Positions 1 to 5,709 of a DNA stretch of 5,709 nucleotides are shown here, piece by piece. Numbering within the stretch: position 1 is the first letter of the stretch; each line of letters opens with the position of its first letter. The notes under the pieces were generated by a model. That model ran no database searches, was not told where the DNA came from, and saw nothing but the letters and a program-made list of their open reading frames with translations. Source of the stretch: Pseudomonadaceae bacterium UBA836. GTDB taxonomy: Bacteria; Pseudomonadota; Gammaproteobacteria; Pseudomonadales; Pseudomonadaceae. Location: NCBI GenBank assembly GCA_002296055.1, contig DBHE01000211.1:1-5709 (forward strand). The letters run 5' to 3'. The translations under genes and the position numbers were made by a program.

Positions 1-43
1 GTTCGACGCACAGATGCGGAAAATGCTCCCGAGCGGATAAAAA

Positions 44-772
44 TCAGCCTTGGACCAGCACCCAGAGCGACACCGCCAGCGGCAACAGCAAGGCAGTAGC
101 AGTACCCATAAGGCTCATCGCCAGCGCAGAGAAGGCGCCGGCTTCCTCTCCCTCTTCCAGCGCGCGCGAGGTGCCTACCGCGTGCGCTGTCAGGCCCATC
201 GCCATTCCCCAGGCCGCCGGGTGGTCGACACCGCATAGCCGCAGCAGCCAGGGCCCGAAGATCGCGCCCAGCACGCCGGTGAACATCACAAACACCGCGG
301 CCAGCGCGGCGACGCCGCCAATCTGCTCGGCCACCAGCATGGCAATCGGCGAGGTGACCGACTTGGGCGCCAGGGTCATCATGATCATGTGCTCGGCGCC
401 AAGCAACCAGGCAAACAGCACTGCCAGCACGGTCGCCAGGGTGCCGCCGACCAGCAGGCAAATCAGCACCGGCCAGAAATAGCTGCGGATACGGCGAAAG
501 TTCATATACAGCGGCACCGCCAGCGCCACAGTGGCCGGCCCCAACAGCACCTGCAGCGGCTGCACCGCTTCGCTGTAATGGGCGTAATCCTGCCCTGCCG
601 CCAGAATCACCAGGACCAGTACGGCGGTCGACACCAGCACCGGATGGAACACCGCCAGCCGGGTGCGCTGATACAACGCCACGCCCAGCTGATAGGCTGC
701 CAGCGTCATGCCAACCCAGAACAAGGGATGGTCAACCACCGCCTGCCAGGCCTGCAGCAACGAGCCGCTCAT
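44..772 (-). CDS. lrgB: LrgB/CidB-family inner-membrane protein
   Basis: 242-residue polytopic membrane protein of the LrgB/CidB (YohK) family, at the usual full length for that family. Visible family motifs are GPATVALAVPLY (residues 78-89), LAPKSVTSPIA (134-144) and GLTAHAVGTSRALEE (193-207), set among many hydrophobic segments. The ATG overlaps the stop of the upstream lrgA-like gene (ATGA, 769-772), and an AGGAGG site at 783-778 lies five bases before it, so the two are almost certainly co-translated. Known family roles are modulation of murein hydrolase activity and cell death with LrgA/CidA in Staphylococcus, and small organic-acid transport (pyruvate by Bacillus PftAB, glycolate/glycerate by plant PLGG1). 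Which role applies here cannot be told from sequence. No LytTR-type regulator, the usual controller in Firmicutes, is in the window. Family call is firm; the gene symbol is by family only. Confidence 0.93.
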   Translation of the reverse strand: MSGSLLQAWQAVVDHPLFWVGMTLAAYQLGVALYQRTRLAVFHPVLVSTAVLVLVILAAGQDYAHYSEAVQPLQVLLGPATVALAVPLYMNFRRIRSYFWPVLICLLVGGTLATVLAVLFAWLLGAEHMIMMTLAPKSVTSPIAMLVAEQIGGVAALAAVFVMFTGVLGAIFGPWLLRLCGVDHPAAWGMAMGLTAHAVGTSRALEEGEEAGAFSALAMSLMGTATALLLPLAVSLWVLVQG

Positions 773-1128
773 GGCGCCCTCCTGCGTTCCTGACGCTCGA
801 TCAGCTTCTGCATCAGCCAGCCACAGAACGGCATGCTCAGCGCCAGCGACAGTGCCAGCGTCAGCAGAATAGCGGTGGCATCAGCCAGAATTTCGCTGCC
901 GTAGGCCATGATGCCGACGGCCGGTGGCACCAGAATCAGTGGCAGATAGGTGAGCAGGCCACTGGAGGCCAGGCTGATCGACTCACTGACGCCGCCACGC
1001 ACACACAGATACACCACCATCAGCAGCATGCCGATGATCGGCCCCGGTAAAAAAGGCAACACCAGCACATTCAGTCCGGTGCCCAGCAGCTGGAAAAATA
1101 CCAGCCAGGTCAGTCCACGTAACAGCAT
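769..1128 (-). CDS. lrgA: LrgA/CidA-family holin-like membrane protein
   Basis: 119-residue small hydrophobic protein of the LrgA/CidA (YohJ) family, at normal length. It has about four predicted membrane segments and a short basic, charged C-terminal tail (residues 108-119, rich in Arg and Glu). Conserved-looking motifs are LPGPIIGMLLM (27-37) and LLTYLPLILVPPAVGIM (58-74). It is first in a two-gene operon with the LrgB-like gene, which starts inside its stop codon. The ATG at 1128 has only a poor Shine-Dalgarno match upstream, but it gives the family's expected N-terminus, so I keep it. In the family it is described as holin-like and acting with LrgB in the inner membrane; a transport partnership is an alternative. 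Its promoter should lie in the 210-base region shared with the divergent outer-membrane gene, but I found no clean sigma-70 pair reading this way. Confidence 0.92.
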   Translation of the reverse strand: MLLRGLTWLVFFQLLGTGLNVLVLPFLPGPIIGMLLMVVYLCVRGGVSESISLASSGLLTYLPLILVPPAVGIMAYGSEILADATAILLTLALSLALSMPFCGWLMQKLIERQERRRAP

Positions 1129-1209
1129 CAGTTGAGGTCCAGCAGGTCAGGATGCGGCAAGGGTAAACACTCACCCAGCAGGTGCCTAGTCCTACTATGG
1201 TGAAATAGC

Positions 1210-1226
1210 GTTTCCAATCTGGAAAC
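1210..1226. repeat. Inverted repeat in divergent intergenic region, possible operator
   Basis: Perfect 6-base arms GTTTCC (1210-1215) and GGAAAC (1221-1226) around a 5-base AT-rich spacer (AATCT). It lies about 80 bases before the lrgA-like start and about 110 before the outer-membrane gene, so it is placed to act on either. The size and symmetry suit a dimeric regulator, for example LysR-type. No T-run follows, so it is not an intrinsic terminator. No candidate regulator gene adjoins it. Function is inference only. Confidence 0.35.
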
Positions 1227-1269
1227 ACCGCTGTTCCCCGACGGGCGCCAGCTGCTTAACGGCTCGTTT

Positions 1270-1278
1270 TGCTATACC
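1270..1278 (+). promoter_or_regulatory. Candidate extended -10 promoter for the OmpK/Tsx gene
   Basis: TGCTATACC fits an extended -10 element (TGn followed by TATACC, 4 of 6 matches to TATAAT), about 60 bases before the start codon. No good -35 is spaced correctly; TTAACG at 1256-1261 is too close (11 bases). TATAAA at 1301-1306 is an alternative -10, also without a good -35. Either would leave a short leader with no other recognisable element. Confidence 0.3.
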
Positions 1279-1338
1279 ATGCGCGCCGGCGTTACACCCA
1301 TATAAAAACCATTACCTGTACCAAGTGGAGCAACATCC

Positions 1339-2115
1339 ATGAATCGCCTGACCCGCGCTGCCCTGGGTTCCAGCCTGATGCTGGCCAGCAGCCTTGCCCA
1401 TGCCTCCCCGCTGCTGTGGCAGAACAACAGCCTTACCTACCTGTACGGCACTGACTTCCAGGTTGACCCTGACACCCAGCAGACCGTCACCTTCGAACAT
1501 GCCAGTGGCTGGACCAAGGGCGACCTGTTCGCCTTCTTCGACAGCATCCACTACAACGGCGGCACCAACGCAGCCGGCGACAACAGCACCTACTACGGTG
1601 AAGTCTCGCCGCGCCTGTCGCTGAGCAAGATTACCGGCCACAGCTTTGCCTTTGGCCCGATCACCGACGTGCTGCTGGCAGGTACTTACGAGTTTGGTCG
1701 CCACGACCTGAAAAACTATCTGCTCGGCCCGGCGGTTGACCTGAACATCCCCGGCTTTGACTACTTCCAGCTGAACACCTACTACCGCCACGCCGACGAG
1801 GCATCAGGCGGTCGTGGTATCTGGCAGATCACCCCGGTCTGGGCTTACACCGTGCCGATGGGCAACTCTGACCTGCTGATCGACGGCTTCATCGACTGGG
1901 TTGTCGACAACGACGGCGACAACTACCACGCCAACCTGCACATCAACCCGCAGATCAAATACGATCTGGGCAAGGCGCTGGGCTGGTCCGAGAAGCAGCT
2001 GTACACCGGTATCGAGTACGACTACTGGAAACACAAGTACGGCATCCCGAACGGCACCTTCGGTCTGGACACCCACCAGAGCGCAACCAACCTGATCGCC
2101 AAGTACCACTTCTGA
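1339..2115 (+). CDS. ompK: Outer-membrane channel protein, Tsx/OmpK family
   Basis: 258-residue outer-membrane beta-barrel protein resembling the nucleoside-specific channel family (Tsx/OmpK). Residues 1-22 form a signal peptide: basic start (NRLTR), hydrophobic core, then Ala-His-Ala before Ser23 as a probable signal peptidase I site, giving a mature protein of about 236 residues. The mature part shows alternating aromatic/polar strands with Gly, Asn and Asp turns. The last strand ends in Phe258 (IAKYHF), the terminal aromatic used for barrel assembly by the BAM machinery. GGAG at 1327-1330 sits eight bases before the ATG. It is a single-gene unit: divergent from the lrgAB-like operon and closed by a strong terminator ten bases after the stop. 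Tsx in E. coli passes nucleosides; OmpK in Vibrio is a phage receptor. Substrate here is unproven, and no nucleoside-use genes are nearby. Symbol given by family resemblance. Confidence 0.85.
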   Translation: MNRLTRAALGSSLMLASSLAHASPLLWQNNSLTYLYGTDFQVDPDTQQTVTFEHASGWTKGDLFAFFDSIHYNGGTNAAGDNSTYYGEVSPRLSLSKITGHSFAFGPITDVLLAGTYEFGRHDLKNYLLGPAVDLNIPGFDYFQLNTYYRHADEASGGRGIWQITPVWAYTVPMGNSDLLIDGFIDWVVDNDGDNYHANLHINPQIKYDLGKALGWSEKQLYTGIEYDYWKHKYGIPNGTFGLDTHQSATNLIAKYHF

Positions 2116-2124
2116 TCAGGGCAT

Positions 2125-2155
2125 AAAAAAACCGCAGCTCAGGCTGCGGTTTTTT
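2125..2155. terminator. Bidirectional intrinsic terminator
   Basis: An 8-base-pair GC-rich stem, ACCGCAGC (2131-2138) and GCTGCGGT (2143-2150), closes a TCAG tetraloop. An A-run (2125-2131) precedes it and a T-run (2150-2155) follows, so each strand has a U-tract after the hairpin. It lies between convergent genes: ten bases after the outer-membrane gene stop and about 24 bases past the stop of the second acyl-CoA dehydrogenase, and can serve both. Confidence 0.93.
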
Positions 2156-2178
2156 GTTTGGGGCAATGCCCCGCTCGC

Positions 2179-3321
2179 TCAGTAGCCGCGCAGCGCCCCA
2201 AAGCGATTGGCGTGATAGCGGTAATCGCCAAACAACGCCTGCACACTGCGTGCACGCTTCATGAACAGGCCGATATCAAACTCATCGGTCATGCCCATGC
2301 CGCCGTGCATCTGCACCGCTTCGTTGGTCGCCAGCTCCGCCACTTCGCAGGCCTTGGCCTTGGCCAGGCTGACCCATTGCGCCGCCTCGGCTTCACCGGC
2401 ATCCAGCGCCATCTGCGCCTTCAACACCGCCGACTTGACCAGCTCCAGTTCACTGAACAGGTGCGCACAACGGTGCTGCAGGGCCTGGAAAGTACTCAGC
2501 GCCACACCAAACTGTTTGCGCTCCTGCAGGTAAGCCACAGTGCGCTCAAACACCTCCAGCGACATCCCCAGCAGCTCACCGGCCAATTGGGCGTTGACCA
2601 CATCCAGCGTCAGCTCCAGCGCCGACCAGGCCTGACCGGCGCCGCCGAGCAGATCATTTGCAGCGACTTTAACGCCGTCAAAGCTGACGATGGCCGCATT
2701 ACGGCTGTCCGCCATGATGGTGCGCTCAACACTGACGCCCGGCGCGTTACGGTCAACCAGCACCAGGCTGATGCCAGCGTGATCACCCTCAGCGCCCTCG
2801 CTGCGCGCCGACACGATCAGCTTGTCGGCCACGTGACCGTCCACCACGAAAGTCTTGCGCCCGTTGAGCAGATAACCGCCATCGGCCGCCTGCAGGCGGG
2901 TCGCTACCCGGTTCGGCGCATGACGCGGCGCTTCATCGACCGCCAGCGCCAGCAGCAGGCTGCCATCGGCGACCTGCGGCAGCAGCGCCTGCTGCTGTTC
3001 GCTGGAACCGGCCAGCAGCAGCGCGGCAACGCCACCCACGGCGGTCGAGATCAGCGGGGACGCGGTCAGGTTGCGACCGACCTGTTCGCTGACCTGACCC
3101 ATACCGACGTAGCCGAACTGGGCACCGCCAAGTGCTTCAGGAATCAGCGTGCCGACAAAGCCCATCTCGACCATGCTCTGCCACAGTTCACGGGAGAAAC
3201 CGGTTTCATCGCGGTTATCGCGCAGCGCACGCAGCTGACTGACCGGCGCGCTTTCGCCCATAAAACGCTTGGCCGCGTCCTTGAGCATCTGTTGTTCTTC
3301 GTTAAGTACCAAAGCTGCCAT
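2179..3321 (-). CDS. Acyl-CoA dehydrogenase, FAD-anchoring (beta-type) subunit
   Basis: 380-residue acyl-CoA dehydrogenase-fold protein of normal family length. The C-terminal half carries the FAD-anchoring motifs: ERKQFG (residues 267-272), followed by FQALQHR (278-284), and QMHGGMG (337-343). The usual substrate/flavin-ring motif (T/S-E-P-x-A-G-S-D) is degenerate: the matching stretch, around residues 127-142, reads AVDEAPRHAPNRVATR. At the helix-G position of the catalytic glutamate of isovaleryl-CoA dehydrogenase, my by-eye alignment gives Val242, and the C-terminal YEG-type glutamate is replaced by LFGDYRYH (363-370). It therefore probably cannot work alone and should pair with the adjacent larger dehydrogenase as a heteromer. 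Its AAGGAGA site (3335-3329) overlaps the TAA of that gene, giving translational coupling across a 12-base gap. Known analogues are the FadE-type alpha2beta2 enzymes of mycobacterial steroid side-chain oxidation. Substrate here is unknown. Confidence 0.9.
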   Translation of the reverse strand: MAALVLNEEQQMLKDAAKRFMGESAPVSQLRALRDNRDETGFSRELWQSMVEMGFVGTLIPEALGGAQFGYVGMGQVSEQVGRNLTASPLISTAVGGVAALLLAGSSEQQQALLPQVADGSLLLALAVDEAPRHAPNRVATRLQAADGGYLLNGRKTFVVDGHVADKLIVSARSEGAEGDHAGISLVLVDRNAPGVSVERTIMADSRNAAIVSFDGVKVAANDLLGGAGQAWSALELTLDVVNAQLAGELLGMSLEVFERTVAYLQERKQFGVALSTFQALQHRCAHLFSELELVKSAVLKAQMALDAGEAEAAQWVSLAKAKACEVAELATNEAVQMHGGMGMTDEFDIGLFMKRARSVQALFGDYRYHANRFGALRGY

Positions 3322-3333
3322 GACAGTATCTCC

Positions 3334-4512
3334 TTACTGAAGGCCGAGAATGTTGCGGGCGATGACGTTGAGCTGTACCTCGGTGGTACCGCCTTCGATC
3401 GAGTTGCCCTTGGAGCGCAGCCAGGTGCGTGGAATCGCACCCTCGCGTGACGCCTCCCCTTCCCAGACCATGGCATCACTGCCATGCAGCGCGACCATCA
3501 TTTCCTGCCGACGCTTGTTCAGCTCGGTGCCGTAGTACTTGAGCATGGCCGAGGCCGCGCCGACGCCCTGCCCGGCCTTGGCTTCGTCCAGCACCCGCTC
3601 GGCGGTCAGTGCAAAGGCCGCCGCGTCCAGATCCCATGTCGCCAGTTCGCTGCGCAGCATACCGTCGGCCAACTTGCCGTCTTCCAGTCCAACAGCATCC
3701 ACTGCGATCTGCGGCAGGGTCTTTTGACCGGCAGCCGTGCGGCCCATGCCGCCGATCATTTCCCGCTCGTGGGTCAGCAGGTACTTGGCGATGGTCCAGC
3801 CAGCGTTGATCTCGCCGACCACCTGATTCTTCTCCACCCGCACGTTATCGAGGAAGGTTTCGCAGAACGGTGAGCTGCCGGAGATCAGTTTGATCGGGCG
3901 GGTGCTGACGCCGGGGGTGGTCATGTCGAACAGCACCAGGCTGATACCCAACTGCTTCTTGGCATCCGGGTTGGTGCGCACCAGACAGAACATCCAGTCG
4001 GCCTTGTCGGCGTAGGAGGTCCAGATCTTTTGGCCGTTGACGATAAAGTGGTCGCCGTGGTCTTCGGCGCGGCTCTGCAGGCCAGCCAGGTCAGAACCGG
4101 CACCCGGTTCGCTGTAGCCCTGACACCAGCGGATTTCACCGCGAATGATCGGCGGCAGATGCTGACGCTTCAGCTCTTCGGAGCCGAACTTGAGAATTGC
4201 CGGGCCGATCATCCAGATACCAAAGCTGGACAGCGGCGGACGGGCATTGATGCGCGCCATCTCTTCGCGCAGCACCTTGTGCTCCTGCTGGCTCAGCCCA
4301 CCACCGCCGTATTCGCTCGGCCACTCGGGCGCAGTCCAGCCGCGGGCGGCCATGCGCTCCAGCCACACCTTCTGGTCTTCGCTGGCGAAAGTGAAGTTGC
4401 GTCCACCCCAGCAGGCATCGTTATCCGAGCGCTGCGGCGTGCGCATGCTCTGCGGGCAGTTCTCTTCCAGCCAGTCGCGGGTTTGCTGGCGGAATACGTC
4501 CAGATCGGCCAC
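3334..4512 (-). CDS. Acyl-CoA dehydrogenase, catalytic (alpha-type) subunit
   Basis: 392 residues from the GTG at 4512. That start is chosen because AAAGGAG at 4526-4520 lies seven bases before it. The reading frame stays open to 4608, but the added 32 residues look non-native, and a GTG at 4518 is one base from the Shine-Dalgarno site. The protein has the substrate/flavin-ring motif C130-QGYSEPGAGSD-141, then IVNGQKIWTSYAD (157-169). Glu249 in LLTHERE matches the helix-G catalytic glutamate of isovaleryl-CoA dehydrogenase; Glu373 in SIEGGTTEVQ lies near the alternative C-terminal position. The RxxFG and QxxGGxG FAD-anchoring motifs of ordinary homotetrameric enzymes are absent; the region for the latter reads VALHGSDAMVWEG (340-352). 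These are what the downstream partner retains, so the two likely build one active site per heterodimer. Predicted reaction: alpha,beta-dehydrogenation of an acyl-CoA in the cytoplasm with electrons passed to ETF. Substrate is not readable. Confidence 0.92.
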   Translation of the reverse strand: MADLDVFRQQTRDWLEENCPQSMRTPQRSDNDACWGGRNFTFASEDQKVWLERMAARGWTAPEWPSEYGGGGLSQQEHKVLREEMARINARPPLSSFGIWMIGPAILKFGSEELKRQHLPPIIRGEIRWCQGYSEPGAGSDLAGLQSRAEDHGDHFIVNGQKIWTSYADKADWMFCLVRTNPDAKKQLGISLVLFDMTTPGVSTRPIKLISGSSPFCETFLDNVRVEKNQVVGEINAGWTIAKYLLTHEREMIGGMGRTAAGQKTLPQIAVDAVGLEDGKLADGMLRSELATWDLDAAAFALTAERVLDEAKAGQGVGAASAMLKYYGTELNKRRQEMMVALHGSDAMVWEGEASREGAIPRTWLRSKGNSIEGGTTEVQLNVIARNILGLQ

Positions 4513-4519
4513 GGGCACT

Positions 4520-4526
4520 CTCCTTT
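4520..4526 (-). promoter_or_regulatory. Strong ribosome binding site fixing a GTG start
   Basis: AAAGGAG on the minus strand, seven bases before the GTG at 4512-4510. It decides the start of the larger acyl-CoA dehydrogenase against the longer open frame that begins at 4608 and against an in-frame GTG at 4518 that lies too close. Confidence 0.85.
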
Positions 4527-4553
4527 GTTGTCGTTGTGAATGGTCCGACAGCA

Positions 4554-4581
4554 AAGATACTCCGGCAGGCGGCTCACGGAA
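4554..4581 (-). promoter_or_regulatory. Weak candidate promoter for the acyl-CoA dehydrogenase operon
   Basis: Read on the minus strand, TATCTT (4559-4554) could be a -10, with TTCCGT (4581-4576) at a 16-base spacing as a very poor -35. A poor -35 is typical of promoters that need an activator such as an AraC protein. The candidate operator at 4590-4607 would lie just upstream of it. Support is weak; read-through from the AraC gene is the alternative. Confidence 0.25.
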
Positions 4582-4589
4582 GCGGCTGT

Positions 4590-4607
4590 TGACTGACCGA
4601 ATAGTCA
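4590..4607. promoter_or_regulatory. Inverted repeat, possible AraC-regulator operator
   Basis: TGACT (4590-4594) and AGTCA (4603-4607) form perfect 5-base arms around an 8-base spacer. The site contains TGACCGAATA (4594-4603), which recurs with one change as TGACCGACTA at 5688-5697 before the AraC gene. Position upstream of the candidate promoter for the dehydrogenase pair suits an activator. Short arms and a single related copy make this a hypothesis only. Confidence 0.3.
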
Positions 4608-4627
4608 CCCATCATTGGGGATGATGC

Positions 4628-5662
4628 TCAACCAAGCTCGCTGCGGCAGTACTGCCTCGGCGTCATACCCTTCCAGCGGCGAAACGCGTGGACAAAGTTG
4701 GATACCTCGCCATACCCAAGCCGCACCGCCACCGCCTCCAGTGACAGCCCCGGCATGCGCAGCAACTCCTCGGCCAGCGCTTCGCGGGTTTCCTCCTGCA
4801 GCTGGCGGAAGCTGGTCTGCTCCTCGCCCAGACGACGGCGCAGCGTGCGCTCGGTCAGATGCAGCCTGGCCGCAACAGTCGGCATGTCCGGCAGCGCCGC
4901 GCCACCCTCCAGCAGCAACTCACGCACCCGTCCAGCCAGTCCATCGCGCGCCCGATAGCGTTGCAGCAACTGATGGCATTGCAGCTCGCAGGCCTCACGC
5001 ATGGCGGGGTTGTCGCCGGGCAATGCCCGGGCCAGCAGTTCCGGGTCCAACTCCAGCAGGTGCTCTTGGGCATTGAACTGTGGCGTGCAGCCATAGGCCT
5101 CGGTGTAGGCCGCCAACTGCTCAGCGGGTGGCGCAGGCAATGCCAGTTGAACCGACTTGAAGGGCTGCCGCAGCCCGGTCAGCTCACGGTGAATGCGCGC
5201 AATAGCGGAGCTGTCGCGCAGCAACAGAAAACGGCGTACTGACGGCTCAACCCAGCTGTCATCCACCACCAGCCAGTGGCCAGAGGCATCCTTGCGGGCA
5301 TGGATGCGACAGAAGGCAAAGGTCAGATCGAGGTAGCGCAACCCCATATCCAGCGCCTCGCCGAGTGAGGCACTGCACAGCAACGCATATCCCCAGATTC
5401 CGTAACGGCTGAGCTGGTAGCGGCGCCCGGCCAGCAGCCCCAGCAGCGGCTGTTCGGGCAAACCGGCCAGCAGGTTGCTGACCACCTGCAGCTCCTCTGA
5501 AGCCTCCACCTGCGCTTGCCCGTCGGCCAGCGCCATCACATCCAGCCCGGTCTGGGCGAGGCATTGCGGCACCGTCAGGCCCAGTTCCGTGCCCAGCTGG
5601 GTCATCAGTTGCACGCTGCCAACATTGCGCAGGCGTGGCCAGGGAGGTGTCGAGGCGGTCAT
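4628..5662 (-). CDS. AraC-family transcriptional regulator with arabinose-binding-type N-terminal domain
   Basis: 344 residues from the ATG at 5662. An in-frame GTG at 5680 would add six residues; neither has a good Shine-Dalgarno site, so the start is uncertain. Residues about 25-205 look like the N-terminal ligand-sensing domain of the OruR/MmsR-like class, with the typical YGIWGYALLCSASLGEAL stretch (87-104). Residues about 240-344 form the DNA-binding domain with two helix-turn-helix units: roughly 258-280 (MPTVAARLHLTERTLRRRL) and 308-330, ending in the signature GYGEVSNFVHAFRRWKGMTPRQY (316-338). Length is normal for the class. It lies 115 bases upstream of, and in the same direction as, two acyl-CoA dehydrogenase genes, so it is the likely regulator of that pair, responding to a substrate or intermediate. 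The ligand is unknown. Confidence 0.93.
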   Translation of the reverse strand: MTASTPPWPRLRNVGSVQLMTQLGTELGLTVPQCLAQTGLDVMALADGQAQVEASEELQVVSNLLAGLPEQPLLGLLAGRRYQLSRYGIWGYALLCSASLGEALDMGLRYLDLTFAFCRIHARKDASGHWLVVDDSWVEPSVRRFLLLRDSSAIARIHRELTGLRQPFKSVQLALPAPPAEQLAAYTEAYGCTPQFNAQEHLLELDPELLARALPGDNPAMREACELQCHQLLQRYRARDGLAGRVRELLLEGGAALPDMPTVAARLHLTERTLRRRLGEEQTSFRQLQEETREALAEELLRMPGLSLEAVAVRLGYGEVSNFVHAFRRWKGMTPRQYCRSELG

Positions 5663-5687
5663 GGCGTGTCCGAAACTCACAATTTTT

Positions 5688-5697
5688 TGACCGACTA
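5688..5697. promoter_or_regulatory. Second copy of the TGACCGAnTA motif, upstream of the AraC gene
   Basis: TGACCGACTA lies 25 bases before the preferred AraC start and matches 9 of 10 bases of the motif inside the inverted repeat at 4590-4607. On the minus strand it overlaps CATAGT (5699-5694), a possible -10, so binding there could give self-repression. The window ends 12 bases beyond, so the full promoter cannot be seen. Confidence 0.22.
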
Positions 5698-5709
5698 TGC
5701 CATACCCGC

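Noticed and set aside
24..38. Possible terminator after the LrgB-like gene (GCTCCCGAGC followed on the minus strand by ATTTT)
   Set aside because: The stem is 3-4 base pairs with almost no loop room and the T-run is short. Too weak to call; the true terminator may lie before position 1.
1312..1791. 159-codon minus-strand frame opposite the outer-membrane gene
   Set aside because: Val/Gly-rich antisense product without a Shine-Dalgarno site; the plus strand has a signal peptide, barrel pattern, ribosome site and terminator.
2158..3450. A 430-codon open frame on the plus strand, opposite the second acyl-CoA dehydrogenase
   Set aside because: It begins just after the terminator hairpin, has no Shine-Dalgarno site, and its Gln/His/Arg-rich product resembles no family. 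It mirrors the codon bias of the real minus-strand gene, which has full family motifs.
4513..4608. 32-residue N-terminal extension of the larger acyl-CoA dehydrogenase
   Set aside because: The strong AAAGGAG site at 4526-4520 would fall inside the coding region, and the extension overlaps the inverted repeat and candidate promoter. The GTG at 4512 gives the normal family start.
4610..4626. Short hairpin CATCAT-TGGGG-ATGATG just after the AraC stop, as a terminator
   Set aside because: The stem is only six AT-rich base pairs and no U-run follows on the minus strand, so it should not terminate well. It may be chance.
4615..5242. Plus-strand open frames opposite the AraC gene (153 and 127 codons)
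   Set aside because: Pro/Ala/Arg- or Gln-rich products without motifs or ribosome binding sites; antisense shadows of a well-supported regulator.
5663..5680. GTG start at 5680 for the AraC regulator
   Set aside because: Possible, but upstream sequence has no Shine-Dalgarno match and ATG at 5662 gives the usual family length. Kept only as an alternative.

Overview
The window is ordinary-looking chromosomal DNA from a GC-rich gammaproteobacterium, most likely Pseudomonas or a close relative. This rests on base composition, on the AraC and OmpK/Tsx-like protein types, and on the dense gene packing with good Shine-Dalgarno sites. The genus is inferred from protein character, not from a marker gene. 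I saw no mobile element, CRISPR array, tRNA or rRNA.

Left part (about 1-1338): a two-gene minus-strand operon, lrgA/cidA-like then lrgB/cidB-like. They encode two inner-membrane proteins and overlap by four bases (ATGA). They diverge from the next gene across a 210-base intergenic region. That region carries a perfect inverted repeat and a weak extended -10 promoter candidate.

Middle (1339-2155): a single plus-strand gene for a Tsx/OmpK-family outer-membrane channel. It has a clear signal peptide and a C-terminal phenylalanine. It ends in a strong hairpin with a T-run on both strands, which can stop transcription from both sides.

Right part (2179-5709): three minus-strand genes. An AraC-family regulator (transcribed first) is followed, after 115 bases, by two tightly coupled acyl-CoA dehydrogenase genes. 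The two dehydrogenases are not ordinary duplicates. The first keeps the substrate/flavin-ring motif and a candidate catalytic glutamate but has lost the FAD-anchoring motifs. The second keeps the FAD-anchoring motifs but has lost the substrate-side motif and the glutamate. This complementary loss is what is expected of an obligate heteromeric (alpha2beta2) dehydrogenase like the mycobacterial FadE26-FadE27 type, acting on a bulky or unusual acyl-CoA. The AraC protein is the obvious candidate regulator. A 10-base motif shared (9 of 10) between its own upstream region and the region before the dehydrogenases could be its site, but that is weakly supported.

The most interesting element is the split dehydrogenase pair with its local regulator. 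The substrate cannot be read from the sequence, and no other catabolic genes are in view. The rest of the window is well-known gene families.
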